The notes beneath the pieces were generated by a model, which saw nothing but the letters and a program-made list of their open reading frames with translations, searched no databases and was not told the origin of the DNA. From the NCBI GenBank assembly GCA_016748015.1, contig JAAOMT010000480.1:249356-313355 (forward strand): DNA of 64,000 nt, in the 5' to 3' direction. This stretch comes from Geosiphon pyriformis. Its lineage: Eukaryota > Glomeromycota > Glomeromycetes > Archaeosporales > Geosiphonaceae. The translations under genes and the position numbers were made by a program. Shown here in pieces: positions 45,583 to 57,300 of this stretch; within the stretch, counting starts at the first letter, position 1, and every line of letters starts with the position of its first letter.

Positions 45583-46087
45583 TCATTGGATGAAGTATTG
45601 GATTTTGTAGGACGTTTTCACAAGTGTTGAATAAATTATAGAGTCTAAATGCTGCTCTAAGTTTGTAGTGAGTGTTTGTTGATCCAGCTGCTCTCTTAAA
45701 TTCATTGTGAATTTGTTTTTGTATAGCCTTAGGAGTAATGTTGGTTGCTTCAAGTTCCAGTTTTCGTTTATAAAGTGTTTTTCCAATATGAAAATATCTA
45801 TATATAAGAGTATGTTCATTGTTCTGTTTATTAAAAAATAATAGAAGTTTTTGTTAAATTGTGACATTTGGTGGAATGTCAATAGGGGCAATTAAAAGGT
45901 TTTCTTTTAGTGCTTGCTTCAAAAGTTCTGGTAACCTATTTTCAGAGTAACCTCTTGTTTTTCTTCTATAAAGGTAATAGTTCTGAGAATTATTTACTAC
46001 TGGGGCTGTGGTTTCTTTTTGAATGTAATTAATTTGACTTCCATTAATCGTTATAGATAAGTCAGGAAGTGTTTTCAAGGCTAACAT
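45583..46087 (-). pseudogene. post-integrase coding segment of element C, function unknown
   Basis: Two overlapping - strand frames (45854-46087, 77 codons; 45583-45891, 102 codons) lie between integrase and the 3' LTR. The first is basic (YLYRRKTRGYSENRLPELL), the second Leu/Asn/Gln-rich and helix-prone. Elements A and D have coding segments at the same location. No signal peptide or fusion-type membrane segment, so not an obvious envelope. Family unknown. Confidence 0.5.
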
Positions 46088-46397
46088 TAATTTTTGGGAT
46101 ATTTGTTGAATATTTCGGGAAATAATTATGATAAAATTAACTAATTAATAAAGAGGAAAAAAAAAGAATAAAGAAAATTATTTTTGGATATAGGGTTTTT
46201 GTTTGTTTTTGGGTTTGAGTGTTTCTTGTAATTATTTACTATTTTGTTTTTATGTTTGTATATTTTTTAGAAGCGATTATTAAAAATGTTAAATTAAGTA
46301 TTCAAGTTTGATTGTTGTTCTATTATAACTATTGGTTCTAAATTTCAGGAAATATCTTCAGAATTAACTAAAGGAAAATGTGTACCAATTTGTGGAA

Positions 46398-46610
46398 TTA
46401 TTGGTTCAGAATTGTTTCTGGAATGATTGCAACTTTTGCTAGTACTTTGTCATCAAGTTTTAACTTGTATAATCCATTGCCTAAAATTTCGTGGATATAA
46501 AATGGTTCATCCCATTTATGTTCAAATTTTCCATTCCATTGTTTTTTAGCCTTAGTTCTGTGTAAGAAAACTTTATTTCCAACTTTAAATTCGTTGGTAA
46601 CTGATGGCAA
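46398..46610 (-). pseudogene. integrase C-terminal domain of element C
   Basis: KVGNKVFLHRTKAKKQWNGK, FYIHEILGNGLYKLKLDD and LAKVAIIPE: the nucleic-acid binding segment that follows the integrase core in Ty3 elements. 70-codon intact piece. Confidence 0.85.
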
Positions 46611-46619
46611 TTTGTTGTC

Positions 46620-47660
46620 ATGCCTTTCTTTTTAAAAGACTTGAGAGTATTCAATATGAGTGACTGCTATGTGTTTCTTTCCTTCCAATGTGCTAAGAAG
46701 AGTGTAAGCTCTTCTTTGGAGTGTTTTTTAAAAGTTTTCTTTATTGATTGGTTGTACTGGATATGTTTCTACTATAAAATTAATTGGTAATGTTGCTGTC
46801 CTTTCATAAGTAAGATCAAATGGTGTGTGTTTTATAGTATCTTGTTTTAGTGTTTTGTATGCTAGTAACACTGATGGAATAAAGATATCTCATTTTTGTT
46901 CAAAATCTGTTGAGACTTTAGCTAAAAATTTACACAATGTTCTGTTAAAATATTCTACAAATCTATTTGTTTAAGAGTGATAAGGTGATAATAGAGATCT
47001 TTTGACATTGAATTGTTCACAAATTTTTTGTATCAAGTTGTTCACAAAATGTATTTTTTGATCAGATAAAAGTTCAATTAGACATTCATGTCTACAAATA
47101 ATGTTTTTATAGATGAAATTTGCTACTGATTTTGTGTTTGCTCTTTGAATGGTTCTAGCTTCAGGTCATTTGGTAAGATAATCTACTGCAACTGCAATAT
47201 AACAATTTCTTTGAGTTATAATAGGTAATGATCCGACTAAATCAATTCCAACTTTGTCAAAAAGTTGTCCAACTTTGATTGGATTTAAAAGTTCTGTAGA
47301 ACAAGTTCCTTTTTTTTTTGATAATTATCACAAGATTCTACATATTGTCGAATGTTTTTTTGCATGTGGGACCAAAAATAATGTTCAAGAGTTCTTTGAA
47401 TTGTTTTATTTCTTCCTAAGTGTGCTGAAAAAGGATCTGTGTGCATGTTGTATAGAATTGTTTCATTTTCATTTTTCTGTACTAATCTAAGTGGTTGGTT
47501 TGGGTTTTTGTGATATTTGTAATAGATTTTGTTGTGGTGTATGAAATATTGTTTGAATTGGTGTTGTAATTGATGTTTTTTACTTGGAGACCAATCTTCT
47601 GGCATGATAAAAGTCTCCAAATAGTTTTTAAGATTGTTGTAATTTCTGGAATTCATTGTT
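46620..47660 (-). pseudogene. integrase zinc domain and core of element C
   Basis: The zinc domain at 47285-47656 reads HTDPFSAHLGRNKTIQRTLEHYFW in parts, then SCDNYQKKK: the second Cys of the HHCC set is Tyr (TGC to TAC). The core downstream is broken by many stops, though blocks such as the NRF/RTLCK-type region remain visible near 46920-46990. The copy cannot encode an active integrase. Confidence 0.8.
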
Positions 47661-47789
47661 GTTTTGTTGTTTTGTTGGTAATAGTAAGTTGTAGTGGATT
47701 TGTTGGTGGTGTTAATCTTGTCTCATTCTTAAGAGGCTATCAACATTGGTGTGTAGTTTTCCTGATTTGTGGTGTATGATATATTTGTA

Positions 47790-48300
47790 GTCTGCTAGGA
47801 AGTTATTCCATCAAGACTAATTGGCACTTTATTTAGTTTTTTTTTTATTAAGCCATTTAAGGCCAATATTTTCAGTTATAATGTCAAATTTTTTTCCATT
47901 TTTTAGGTATTGTTAAAAATGTTTAATAGTTCAAATGACTATGGCAGCTTCTAATTCAGTTGAGCCATATTTGAATTCTGTTGGTTTGAGTGTTTTACTA
48001 GCATAAGCAATAATTTGTTTCTGGCTATTTTCATTCAATTGTGATAGGATGGCACCAAATGCTATATGTGAAGCATCAGTGGCTAGTTGGAACCATTTGT
48101 TGAAGTCTGAGTAAGCAAGAACTGGGGCTGTTGTTAATTTTGTTTTGAGAATTTCAAAAATTTTTTGTTGTTTTTCAGTTTATTGGTATGGCACATTTTT
48201 GTTGGTAAGATAATTGAGTGGTTTGGCAATCTCTGAAAATTCTTTTATGAATTTTTGATAGTAAGAGGCTAATTCTACAAATCCTCATAGTTCTGTAGTA
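47790..48300 (-). pseudogene. RNase H of element C
   Basis: LATDASHIAFGAILSQ, QIIAYASKTLKPTEFKYGSTELEAAIVI and ENIGLKWL reproduce the Ty3 RNase H blocks. Stops replace Trp after AIVI and after PYQ. Confidence 0.85.
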
Positions 48301-49110
48301 TTTCTGGGTGTTTAAAAGTTTTTAATAGCACTAATTGTTTCAGAATTTGGTTTGACTCTATCTTTGCTAACAATGTGTCCAAGAAAGATTAAACTTGTTT
48401 TTCCAAAGTGGCATTTTTTAATATTCAACTTTAATCCTGCTTTCTGTAATTGTTGGAAAACTTCTCACAGGTAAATGAGATGAGCTTCAAAGCTTGGTAA
48501 GTATATATCAGTGTTATTAAGATAAACAACTACTGATTGCCATAAAAATCTTTTATATACAATATCCATGAGTTATTGAAATGTTGCTAGTGTATTACAG
48601 AGTCCAAAAGACATAATATTGAACTTATAGTTTCCTTTTTGAATGGTAAATGCTGTTTTGCATCGATCTTTTGGGTCCATTTTGACTTGCCAGTATCTAC
48701 TTTTCAAGTCTAAAGTTGAAAAAAACTTGGCTTTTTCTAAGGCATCCAGCATATCATCAATTCTTAGAAAAGAGTAGACATCTCCAATTGTCACACTGTT
48801 GAGCTGATAATAATCTACACAGAATCTGATTTTTCCATTTTTCTTTTTAATAAGAACTACTGATGAGACCCAAGAATTTTTTAATAATTGAATCAATCTA
48901 TTATTGAGCATTCTTTGGACCTTTTCTCTGATAAATTGGTGGTTAGCAAGTGGAACTTGATAAGCTTGTTGTTGTTTTGGTGGAGCATCTTCTGTGTGAA
49001 TTTAATGTTGAACAATATCAGTTTTTCCAAGGTCATTGTTGTTTTTTGCAAATATGTTAGTAAATTCAGCTATTAACTGTTTTAATTGTCTTTGTTGTTA
49101 AGGTTCTAAG
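48300..49110 (-). pseudogene. reverse transcriptase of element C
   Basis: SSVVLIKKKNGKIRFCVDYY, STLDLKSRYWQVKMD, KTAFTIQKGNYKFNIMSFGL and CNTLATFQ form an open 112-codon piece (48573-48911). The active-site box about 48510-48530 reads VYLNN where the family has VYLDD: both catalytic Asp are Asn (GAT to AAT). Further stops follow at Gln codons. Confidence 0.9.
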
Positions 49111-49556
49111 AAATTTATGTTAATTTGAGAAAGTTTTTCTTTCAAAAGGTGGTAGTTTTCAGTAGTAGAAATGATGTTTGGATTTGGAAGTAGTGTATGT
49201 CTTATAATTTCGATGAAATTAGAGACAATTTGAGAGTTTTTATCTTAAAAGATGTTACTGTGTATGATTCTAATCTCTAATTTGTTTAATAAAACAATAG
49301 GATAATTATTGGGGTTGTAAAATGTAACTCAAAATTTTTTCATTCCTTTGAGAATATAAACATTTGGGATTGAGATTTTATGCTTTAAACAGATTTGTTT
49401 ATTGGATTCAAAGATTTATTGGGTGGTGGTGGGTTTTGAGCAAGTGTAAATTTCTTGATGTTCTTTAAAAAAAGAAATAGTAATTGGTTAGAAAAGTTGA
49501 AGAATCTGGTAAAATTCATTCTGTGCATTGAGAGCTATATTTACTGGTACTGTAAA

Positions 49557-50279
49557 TCATCTAGTTGAACCAAAATCTTGTATTCTTCTTTCACTTTTTT
49601 CCAATTGTTCTCTGTTGTTAACTGATTGTAAATCTGAAATGTTGATTAAGGGTAGGTAAATTGCTTGGGCAATCTTTTCAGCATGTTTAATCCTAAATAG
49701 TTTGTCTGTTTTATTTTGCAACATGATAGTAATGTCTCCAGTATATCCTGCATCTATGACTCCTTCTCTAACATTGATTTCTTTGCTTGCCAATAATGAT
49801 CTGGATGCAATTTGAATCATTGCTCCAAGTGGAATTTCAAGAGCAATTTTGAGATTGATTTTTGTCAAGGACTTTGGTTGGAGAACCAAAGTATCTTTTT
49901 CTGAATATCTTAGATTATATTCAACATCAATCTCATGTGCTTTTTCTAGTCTGATTTTTTGGCCATAATTGTCGAAATATTTAAGTTGTAGAGATGGTTG
50001 ATTTTTAAAAAGATAGATGGAAGTGGTTGGTAGTTCTTCTATCAGTTCAGATACTCCAAATTCGATTTCATTTTTATTATTTTCATCTGGCAGGAGAATG
50101 CTAAGAGCATAGCATTCTAAACACCATTGGTCATCACAAGGCATAACACATTCTTCACATAATTGAATGTTCATTTGTTCTAATTGTTGAATTTGAGCTT
50201 CTTTGGTTGGATATATATAACTTGCAATTTGGTGGTAGGTTTCTGCTTCATCTTCATAATCAAATTCAGCTAATTCCAT
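49557..50279 (-). CDS. dUTPase domain of element C, open reading frame intact
   Basis: A 240-codon frame without stops. The first about 100 residues hold a Cys cluster (CEECVMPCDDQWCLECYAL). The dUTPase part starts near IDVEYNLRYSEKDTLVLQP and shows motif 2 (ASRSLLAS), motif 3 (GVIDAGYTGDITI, with the catalytic-loop Asp and Tyr), motif 4 (HAEKIAQAIYLP) and motif 5 at the very end (FGSTR, family GFGSTG). A dUTPase hydrolyses dUTP to dUMP and keeps uracil out of new DNA; in a retroelement it would protect cDNA. The domain sits between protease and RT, and was presumably part of the polyprotein. Whether this piece is expressed on its own is unknown. Confidence 0.85.
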   Translation of the reverse strand: MELAEFDYEDEAETYHQIASYIYPTKEAQIQQLEQMNIQLCEECVMPCDDQWCLECYALSILLPDENNKNEIEFGVSELIEELPTTSIYLFKNQPSLQLKYFDNYGQKIRLEKAHEIDVEYNLRYSEKDTLVLQPKSLTKINLKIALEIPLGAMIQIASRSLLASKEINVREGVIDAGYTGDITIMLQNKTDKLFRIKHAEKIAQAIYLPLINISDLQSVNNREQLEKSERRIQDFGSTR

Positions 50280-50880
50280 AGTATACTCAATATATTCAGT
50301 TTTTTTTATTTGGTGGACATTTTCTTAGGTGGCTCTATTGATTAATGCCATTGCTAAGTCAAAAATCATTTCAGCATTATGAGGGTAGTGGTAGAGTTTA
50401 TTGAAAGTACTATTGTATGCTGCATTAAATAGTGTTCCTCTTCTGACTTTTTCCGAAATTGATAGAGCATATTGACAGGTTTAATTATATACTCCTCCTT
50501 TCATTACAACATCAATTTAGTTGCATTCTTCTGGTAGCATATCTCTACATATGAGACAAAGTGTTTTGTCCTATTTTCCACTTCTTTTTGGGGATCCAAA
50601 TCGTTCTCTATGCCATGCTTTGCAGAAGTAATAGGTGCGAGTTTCATATTCCTCTTTTGGGGAAATACAGGCTTTCATAGATGAAAGCTTTTTTTTGCAA
50701 TCTTTGCATTTTAGTGAAATGTATGATGGTTTTTTTCGTGGTTCTGGTGTGGAATACTGAACCTTCTTCCATCTTTTGGTTTCTTCAAAAATTTTTTGTT
50801 CTGTTTTTTCAGCCCAATTGGATATTGATTCAAGAGCCATGTAGGTTTTAGTAAGTGGCATTTTTTTCTTCTCCTCAAAT
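50280..50880 (-). pseudogene. Cys-rich linker between protease and dUTPase (element C)
   Basis: The 96-codon piece at 50571-50861 contains LKCKDCKKKLSSMKACIS and TYYFCKAWHRERFG; after a stop at Trp (KSGK*DK) come LCLICRDML and, further on, CQYALSISEKVRRGTLFNAA. The repeated C-x2-C pairs suggest one or more zinc-binding treble-clef or ribbon modules. I know of no assigned function for this part of the polyprotein. Confidence 0.7.
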
Positions 50881-50899
50881 TCAAATACTGGGGCTTTTT

Positions 50900-51300
50900 C
50901 TGATCATTTGTTAAAAGTATTATAAGTAACAGGTACTATGATATATTGTCCTTGGTATGAAATTTTTAGTTCTTAAGTTTCTCAGTCTAAGTTTGTATTG
51001 GCCTTAAGAAGCCAATCATTTCTAACAAGAACTTGGTATTGAGGTGTATTCATAACTAGAACTTTGACTAGAATAGTGATTCCATCAATGGTGAATGAGA
51101 AGTTGTTAATTTCTCTTACTGGTGTCTTTTTTATACCATCTGCTGTAACAATTACTGTTTGGGCTGGTCTGTCGACATTTCAATTAAGTTGTTGCATTAA
51201 TTGGTAGGTAATAATACTTCCAGCAAATTCACTGTCTAGAATTAATCGAATGGGCTTTTCTTTTATTGTAGTTTCAGTATACATGACAATAATAGCTTTT
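50900..51300 (-). pseudogene. retropepsin-like protease of element C
   Basis: IRLILDSEFAGSIITYQLMQQLNW is the active-site loop in parts; the triad D-S-G reads D-S-E (GGA to GAA), which should abolish activity. VNNFSFTIDGITILVKVLV-like and TPQYQVLVRNDWLLKAN follow. Nonsense codons occur at LD* (Trp) and ET* (Gln). Confidence 0.85.
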
Positions 51301-51870
51301 TGTTCATTGACTGCTGTATTGCTAAGCAAGAATGGTAATTTATTTGCTTCAAATTCGAATGAGAATATATCTGAAAGGTTGGCATTTTGAGCAATTTAGG
51401 CTGGTAGAATAGTATTATTGGAAGAGTTTGATCTTGGTGCTGCAACTTCACTTTCTGAAAGTGCAGTTTGTTGAAAATCCGATTCTTTAGGCATTGTAAG
51501 ATAACTGGATTGAGTGTGATAGTAATTGGGTCTTTGCTAACCAGAATTTTGGGGAACCAACTGGTTATTTGGGTTGATTCTGTTGTTGTTATTCTGAAAT
51601 TAATTTTGAGATGTAAATTGATTATGTTGAACCAATCCTTGAACTGGTATTTGGTATTGTTGTGTAGGTGGCTGTTAATATTGTTGAATTGGTAAAGGTT
51701 ATTGATATTGCTGCTGTCAGGCAGACTGATAGTAGTTGTTCTACTGTTGGGGTCTTGAAGAATAGTAGGCTGATAATAAAGACTGGTAATGAGATTGCTG
51801 TATTGAAGAGTATATTTACTTCTGTTTTGTTGGTCTCTTTGTAATTTTTTGCAATCTCATTTCCAATGTC

Positions 51871-53340
51871 TTAAGATTTCACAATAATGACAATTTTGAA
51901 GTTAGTTGTTGGATGGTAATCCAAAATTGTTTTGGTTGTATCATTGTGGTGGTTGATATCTTTGTGGTTGTTGCTGCTGTTGTTGTTGGTTAGTGAAATA
52001 GTTTTCAACCTTTTTGTAAGTTGGTCTATTTTCTTTTCAGCTGCTGAGCTGGTTTTTTCCATTACTAGGTTGACAAGTTTGGTGTGATTTGCTTCTTCTA
52101 TTGTCATTTCATAATTTTTTGCATGTCTAATGGCAGTGGTTAAGTCTTCTAGAGCATCTGAACAAACTTTTTTAATGAGTTTGTCTTTTAATCTTGCTAT
52201 AAACTGATCCAAAATTTAGGCATTGGAATAGTAGTTATTGGTTTCCAATTGTCAAATTTGTTGAAGAAGTTTGTTGAATTTTCCAAAATAGGTTATGACA
52301 GTTTCAGATGTTTCTTGTTTAATATTTTAAAAGTAATTGCGAAAAGTGATAGAAGTGTTGTTGTCAGTAAATTGTTGTAAAAAAGCATCTTTGAATGCTT
52401 GCCAGTTTTCAAATGATTCTTCTAAGTTTTTAAACCATTCTCCTGCAGTTTTTTGGAGAAAGTATGGAATTGCTTTGAGCATTTTTGCTGCATTCCAACC
52501 ATTTGCATCTTCTGCTTTTTGAACTTTGTTAAGCCATTCTTGAGGGCTGGTATTATTGTCTTCATTAGTGAATTCTAGAATCTTTGCAATATAAGCAGTT
52601 GCCATTTTTTTTTGTTTTCTGTGGTTCTTTTTTGTTCTAATTTAGTTTCTTCACTTTCCAAGTTTTATGAATGATTACTTTCATTTTCCTGTAAGTAATT
52701 AATAATATTAGTGCTTGTTGATATGGGTTCCTGCTGTTGAGTAAAATTTCTAGGTGAGTGATAATCTTCTGGTCTGGAGAAACAATTAAGTGGTGAATTT
52801 GGTGTTTGTGGTTAAGCAAGTAAAATTAAAAATAGTATAATAGAAAGTGGTAATTTGACACTAGTTTCTTGTTCAGATGTTTGTGAGTGTTTGGTAGTTG
52901 TTTTTGGTGTCTTTGGAGTATTTGGGGTGATATTTAAGTGTTGTTTCAGTTTTTATTTGCCTTTGTTGCTTGTTTTTGTCTCTGATTCAAAGTCAATAGA
53001 GTATTTAGACTGTACTAGATATGTTTTTTCACAATACTTAATAATGTTAAAATTAAGTTCTTAAAAGTAAGTGGCAAATGTTTTACTGTTAAGATCTTCA
53101 GTTCCCAACTGTAAATAATGTACTAAATTATTGTAAAGGTTGCTTCTAACTTCTGAAATGTTGTAATCTCCAAGAAAATAATTGTTGATACAGTTTTCAA
53201 TGTACTGGTAAAGTGTTTTCTTAACAATTTCGATTCCATCTGGAATGTTGAATCTCTGCTTGCAATGGATGTAAATTGATTAATAATACTCTAGAGTTGT
53301 TGTGTCTGGTGTGGTCACCACTTTAAAGTTGTTATTGCTG
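51871..53340 (-). pseudogene. gag of element C
   Basis: From right to left: an N-terminal helical region (LYQYIENCINNYFLGDYNI, about 53200), a Pro/Thr/Asn-rich linker, the capsid core at 52327-52605 (SPQEWLNKVQKAEDANGWNA, AIPYFLQKTAGEWFKNLE, WQAFKDAFLQQF) and 51871-52212 (LDQFIARLKDKLIKKV, AIRHAKNYEMTIEEAN). The frame then shifts into a nucleocapsid stretch with a probable CCHC (NCHYC...HW..DC) near 51860-51900. Several Gln-to-stop changes. Confidence 0.85.
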
Positions 53341-53350
53341 TGTTATTTTT

Positions 53351-53364
53351 GTGAGAAAGCACCA
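53351..53364 (-). other. primer-binding site of element C
   Basis: TGGTGCTTTCTCAC, two bases inside the 5' LTR. Nearly identical to the site in element B. Confidence 0.65.
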
Positions 53365-53366
53365 AA

Positions 53367-54326
53367 TGTTACCAGAGGTTTTTGGTCTTTTTTCTTGAAT
53401 GTTGTTAATGTTGATTTGCTGTGAATTCACATTTTTAGAAAGTAGTTGGACCTCCAGTAACTGAATTTATCTTCAAATTATTTCTTATAATTTGAACTGC
53501 TGGACTTATAAGTGGAATGACCAATTCTGTGCCAGTTACTTTGTGTAGTTATGTTGTAGTAAACATCAACTCTTTTACAGAAATTGCTCATCTGGAAGCT
53601 TACTAAAATGTGTAATTACTTTGTTATAAAAGTCAACTCTTTTACAGGAATCTCATCTGTAGGCTATCTTAATGATTATACTAATAGAAGAAAAGAAAAA
53701 TAAAAGAAATAGAATTCTGTCAAGGAAATCGTTTTCTATCCAGGCCTGAAGTCACTAACAGTTTACTGAAATTGATAGCTAATCAATTTCAAAACATTAG
53801 TTTGTGTTGAGAAAATTTCAAGTGTAATAATCAAAAGATTTGGTTTTTGAATATTTAATTTTTATTTAAATGTGTAAAAGATGATTTGTTCTAATTAAGA
53901 TATTTAAGATAAGATACTATGCTAAAATACTATGTGAAGATACATTTTTTTGAAAAGAGAAGCTTTTCTTTTATACAACTTGCTGTAGTACTAGTCTTTG
54001 AACTTGCACTTTTTTCTTTGCTATAATTTGGGTAAATTAAAGATACATTTCAGTAAACTACAAGTTATTTCACTGAACTATTAATTATTTCGGCCAATTT
54101 TTATTAATTTCGGCAAATTTTGACTATGTTAAATGGTTTAGGATATTGTGTAATTTGATCATCTTAATTTCTAGAGTACAAATTAAATTATTGATTGAGT
54201 AATAATATTTGATAATTTGATTAAATAATAAGTGATAATTAAAATAAATAATAATGTATGCTAATTAATAATAGGAATTATGAGGGTAATTTCATGCTAA
54301 TTAATAGCTAAATTCTACTGATAACA
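53367..54326 (-). repeat. 5' LTR of element C
   Basis: 960 bp, + view TGTTACCAGAGG ... CTGATAACA, with TGTTAC/GTAACA-type inverted ends. Partner of 44471-45441. Confidence 0.93.
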
Positions 54327-57300
54327 CTGGAATCAATTTTCCAATGCATTCGATTCACTGATCTAAAAATGTTCCAAACAAAATAATGAACATTACCAAA
54401 AACTGGCAAACAATTAGCCACAATAAAGTACTTACACACATTAGTTGGCAACAGCAAAAAAGAACGAGCAGCTCCCCTTGCCAAAGCATTTGTGCAAACA
54501 TTACTCGGAACCCTTGAGTGGCCTTTGACTTTTGACCAGACTACAAAAATGTCTTTATTAGCAATCAAATTTGCAATATGCCTCCTCTCTATCCAACAAC
54601 AACTGCAAAAATCAAGACCAGATAAATCCAATTTCAAGGCATATACATTCAAAGCAGCCTAACTGTCCAAACACACCACCACTGAATAAGAAGAAAGCAT
54701 GCATTTCAAAGCCAAAAAAACAGCCTGTAATTCAGTTATCATAGAAGACAAACACCCAACAACCCAAACTCCAATATCCATATCAATCTCAGAAAAAAAT
54801 ACAGCAGCACTCCCAGCCATATTAACAGAACCAAGTCATTTCAAATAACCATCTGTATATACAGTAAAAGTATTTGACCAGATTTCAAGCAAGCCATTTT
54901 TAATATCAGAAAACTGATCAGATAACAACATATTACCAACATCCAACACAAAATTTTTGTCAGGAAACACAGATGTGAGCACATTATTATGTAAAAATTT
55001 TGACATTAAAACAAACCAAGAGGGCACAGGGCTTTTAGAATCCAATTTCTTTCAATATTAGAATGTTTTCCAATCCAGAACCTTATCATGTTTACTCAAA
55101 AGTTGGTCACAAAAAGCCACACCAAAGCTCTTTAAAGAACTAACACGATTATAATACAATGATGGCCCCAAGACTCTTAAAACAGGAAACCTGCCTGAAC
55201 AATAAAAAGCACAAAGCAAATTGTTGGTCATAGAGATACTATTATCCAAAAAAACACACACAATCCCAGCCAAAAAATTGTTTGAAAGATTAATACACAA
55301 CTGCACAAGATATTGCAGAGAGTTTAGAGAAGTTCAGTCCAAAACCTGCAAATCCAGAAATCTGTGCTCAAAAAGTTGACTGAGAATTCCAGAAGCATTA
55401 GCAAAACTAACAACTGATGCTAACTTCTTTTCAGCCTAAATTTGTTCAAATGTTTTCAAACCATACAACACTAGATAATATAGTACTTTGCTTGAAAAAT
55501 CATGTGACAGCTCTGTTTTTGACTTAAAACTTTTTTTAACTAAAGCATTTCAACACTAGCAAACAGCACAAGAGATAAAACTAAACTGGGTGTGGTAGCC
55601 AACAATGGGCTGCAGAACTACCAAGACTAAATACAAGAACTGCTTATCCAAAATTGCTTTTCTTAATATCATATTAGAAAAAAATTTAACATCAGACTAA
55701 ACCTTAGCCAAATTGGGTTTAAACAGACCATCTGTAGATAAAAAGATATCCAAGTACTTATACAGTACACTATGCCTGGCAATCAAAATAGAGAACCCAC
55801 TAATTCTCAAAGTAGCATCTTTTACCCTTTTATTAATAAGAATAGCAATCGTTTTGTCATTATTGACTGAAATATTGTTTATTAAAAAAAACTCACTAAC
55901 AATATCCAATATAAACTGAGTAGCAGATTGGCTATTCCCAATCCAGATAGTGTTATCCACAAAGGCCCTGGCTGTAAAAAAGAAGGTCACTCCACCTACA
56001 TTATTAATTCTGCTCATCTTGGCCACAAACTTGGTATCAATCCTGTAATCATACACACTTTCTTGTCTCTTGACTTCACACAAAAGAGAGTCATAAAAAA
56101 TATGCCAAAGAAGAGAAAAGAACACTTTACTTTGATCAAGACCATCAAAAACTTGATACTTATCTATAAGGCCAAAATCTGTTATGACTCTGTTTAATCT
56201 ATTCTTGTAAATTCTACCAAAAAACTTTATGAATCTCTCACACATTTTGATATACTGCAAATTAACTCTCAAATAATGTCATCCAACTAAATTATATGCC
56301 TTATGCATATCCTACAAAACCAATTAAACCTTTCTGTTCTTTTCCAAGACATCTTTGACTACCAAACCAACTGTAAAAATAGGAGACTGCATTAAAGTAC
56401 TCTTTAAAACTAAGAAATTATTTCCACAAAGAATGCTGAACTTACTGTAAACAAAAGAAATACAATCCGAAAAGATTTTAGAAAGAATCTTATAAGCAGT
56501 CTCAATTAGTACAATAGGACAAGTATTTGTTAAGACATCATCCCATTTATAAGGCTTTGGTATTATAGAGACATATGCTCTCTTTTACAAAAGAAAAACA
56601 GCCCCCAACTTCAAACACAAATTCAAAAAGTCCAAAAAACTTCTGAAAACATTATCACTACAATGTTTTCACAATTCATTAGGAATACCACTAAGACCAA
56701 CAGCCTTTTCATCTGGTAGGTATTTGACAACTTAACTCAGCTCACTAAAACTAATAGCATCTATGACACTAGAAAAGGCATTGTTATTTACATAATGCAA
56801 AGGGGCATACTGGCAAGCCCAAAAATCAGGCAAAGATCCAAAGACTAAACATTTTCTGGTTCATTCCTCTATTATAGTATCTATCTTAGATTTAATCTTA
56901 TCAGGGTTCAATACCAACTCATTATTAACAATTAAATAGTCAAGGACCACTTTATGAAATGGCTTATCTAAAACATATTTAATTATATGGCCTTTGTTTG
57001 AGCAAAAATTTTCCATTCTTTTATTAATAGCACATCTAATAGCAGCAGATTGAGCAGTTCTAGACTCATGCATCTTGGAACAATGGTAACTTTTCTTAAT
57101 CCTGAACAAGCAACTAAGAATGTCTATTCTGCTGACACCATTATCTAACATGTTCTGAACTTCAAGAGCTCTAATTTTATCAGCAATAAACCAAGCATTA
57201 AGCAGCAAGGCAGTCCTAACAAAGTCACCAGATTGAAGAGACTTGACTACTTTGGCAACCAGCAGTTCTAGTTTGAAAAACTTAAAAGAATGTTTGGTGA

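Larger units (their letters stand above)
44471..54326 (-). mobile_element. Ty3/gypsy retrotransposon C, both LTRs, inserted in LINE2
   Basis: A complete 9,856-bp element on the - strand: 5' LTR 53367-54326, primer-binding site 53351-53364, gag, protease, Cys-rich linker, dUTPase, RT, RNase H, integrase, a post-integrase segment, a purine tract (GAGGAGAAGATTA, 45442-45454 region) and 3' LTR 44471-45441. LINE2 reads continuously across it once a 4-bp duplication is allowed (CCAG on one side, CTGG on the other). Pol carries many nonsense codons and active-site changes, so the copy is dead, but the dUTPase frame is uninterrupted. Solo and partial LTRs of the same family lie at 9386-10331, 10490-10648 and 39440-39600. 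Confidence 0.93.
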
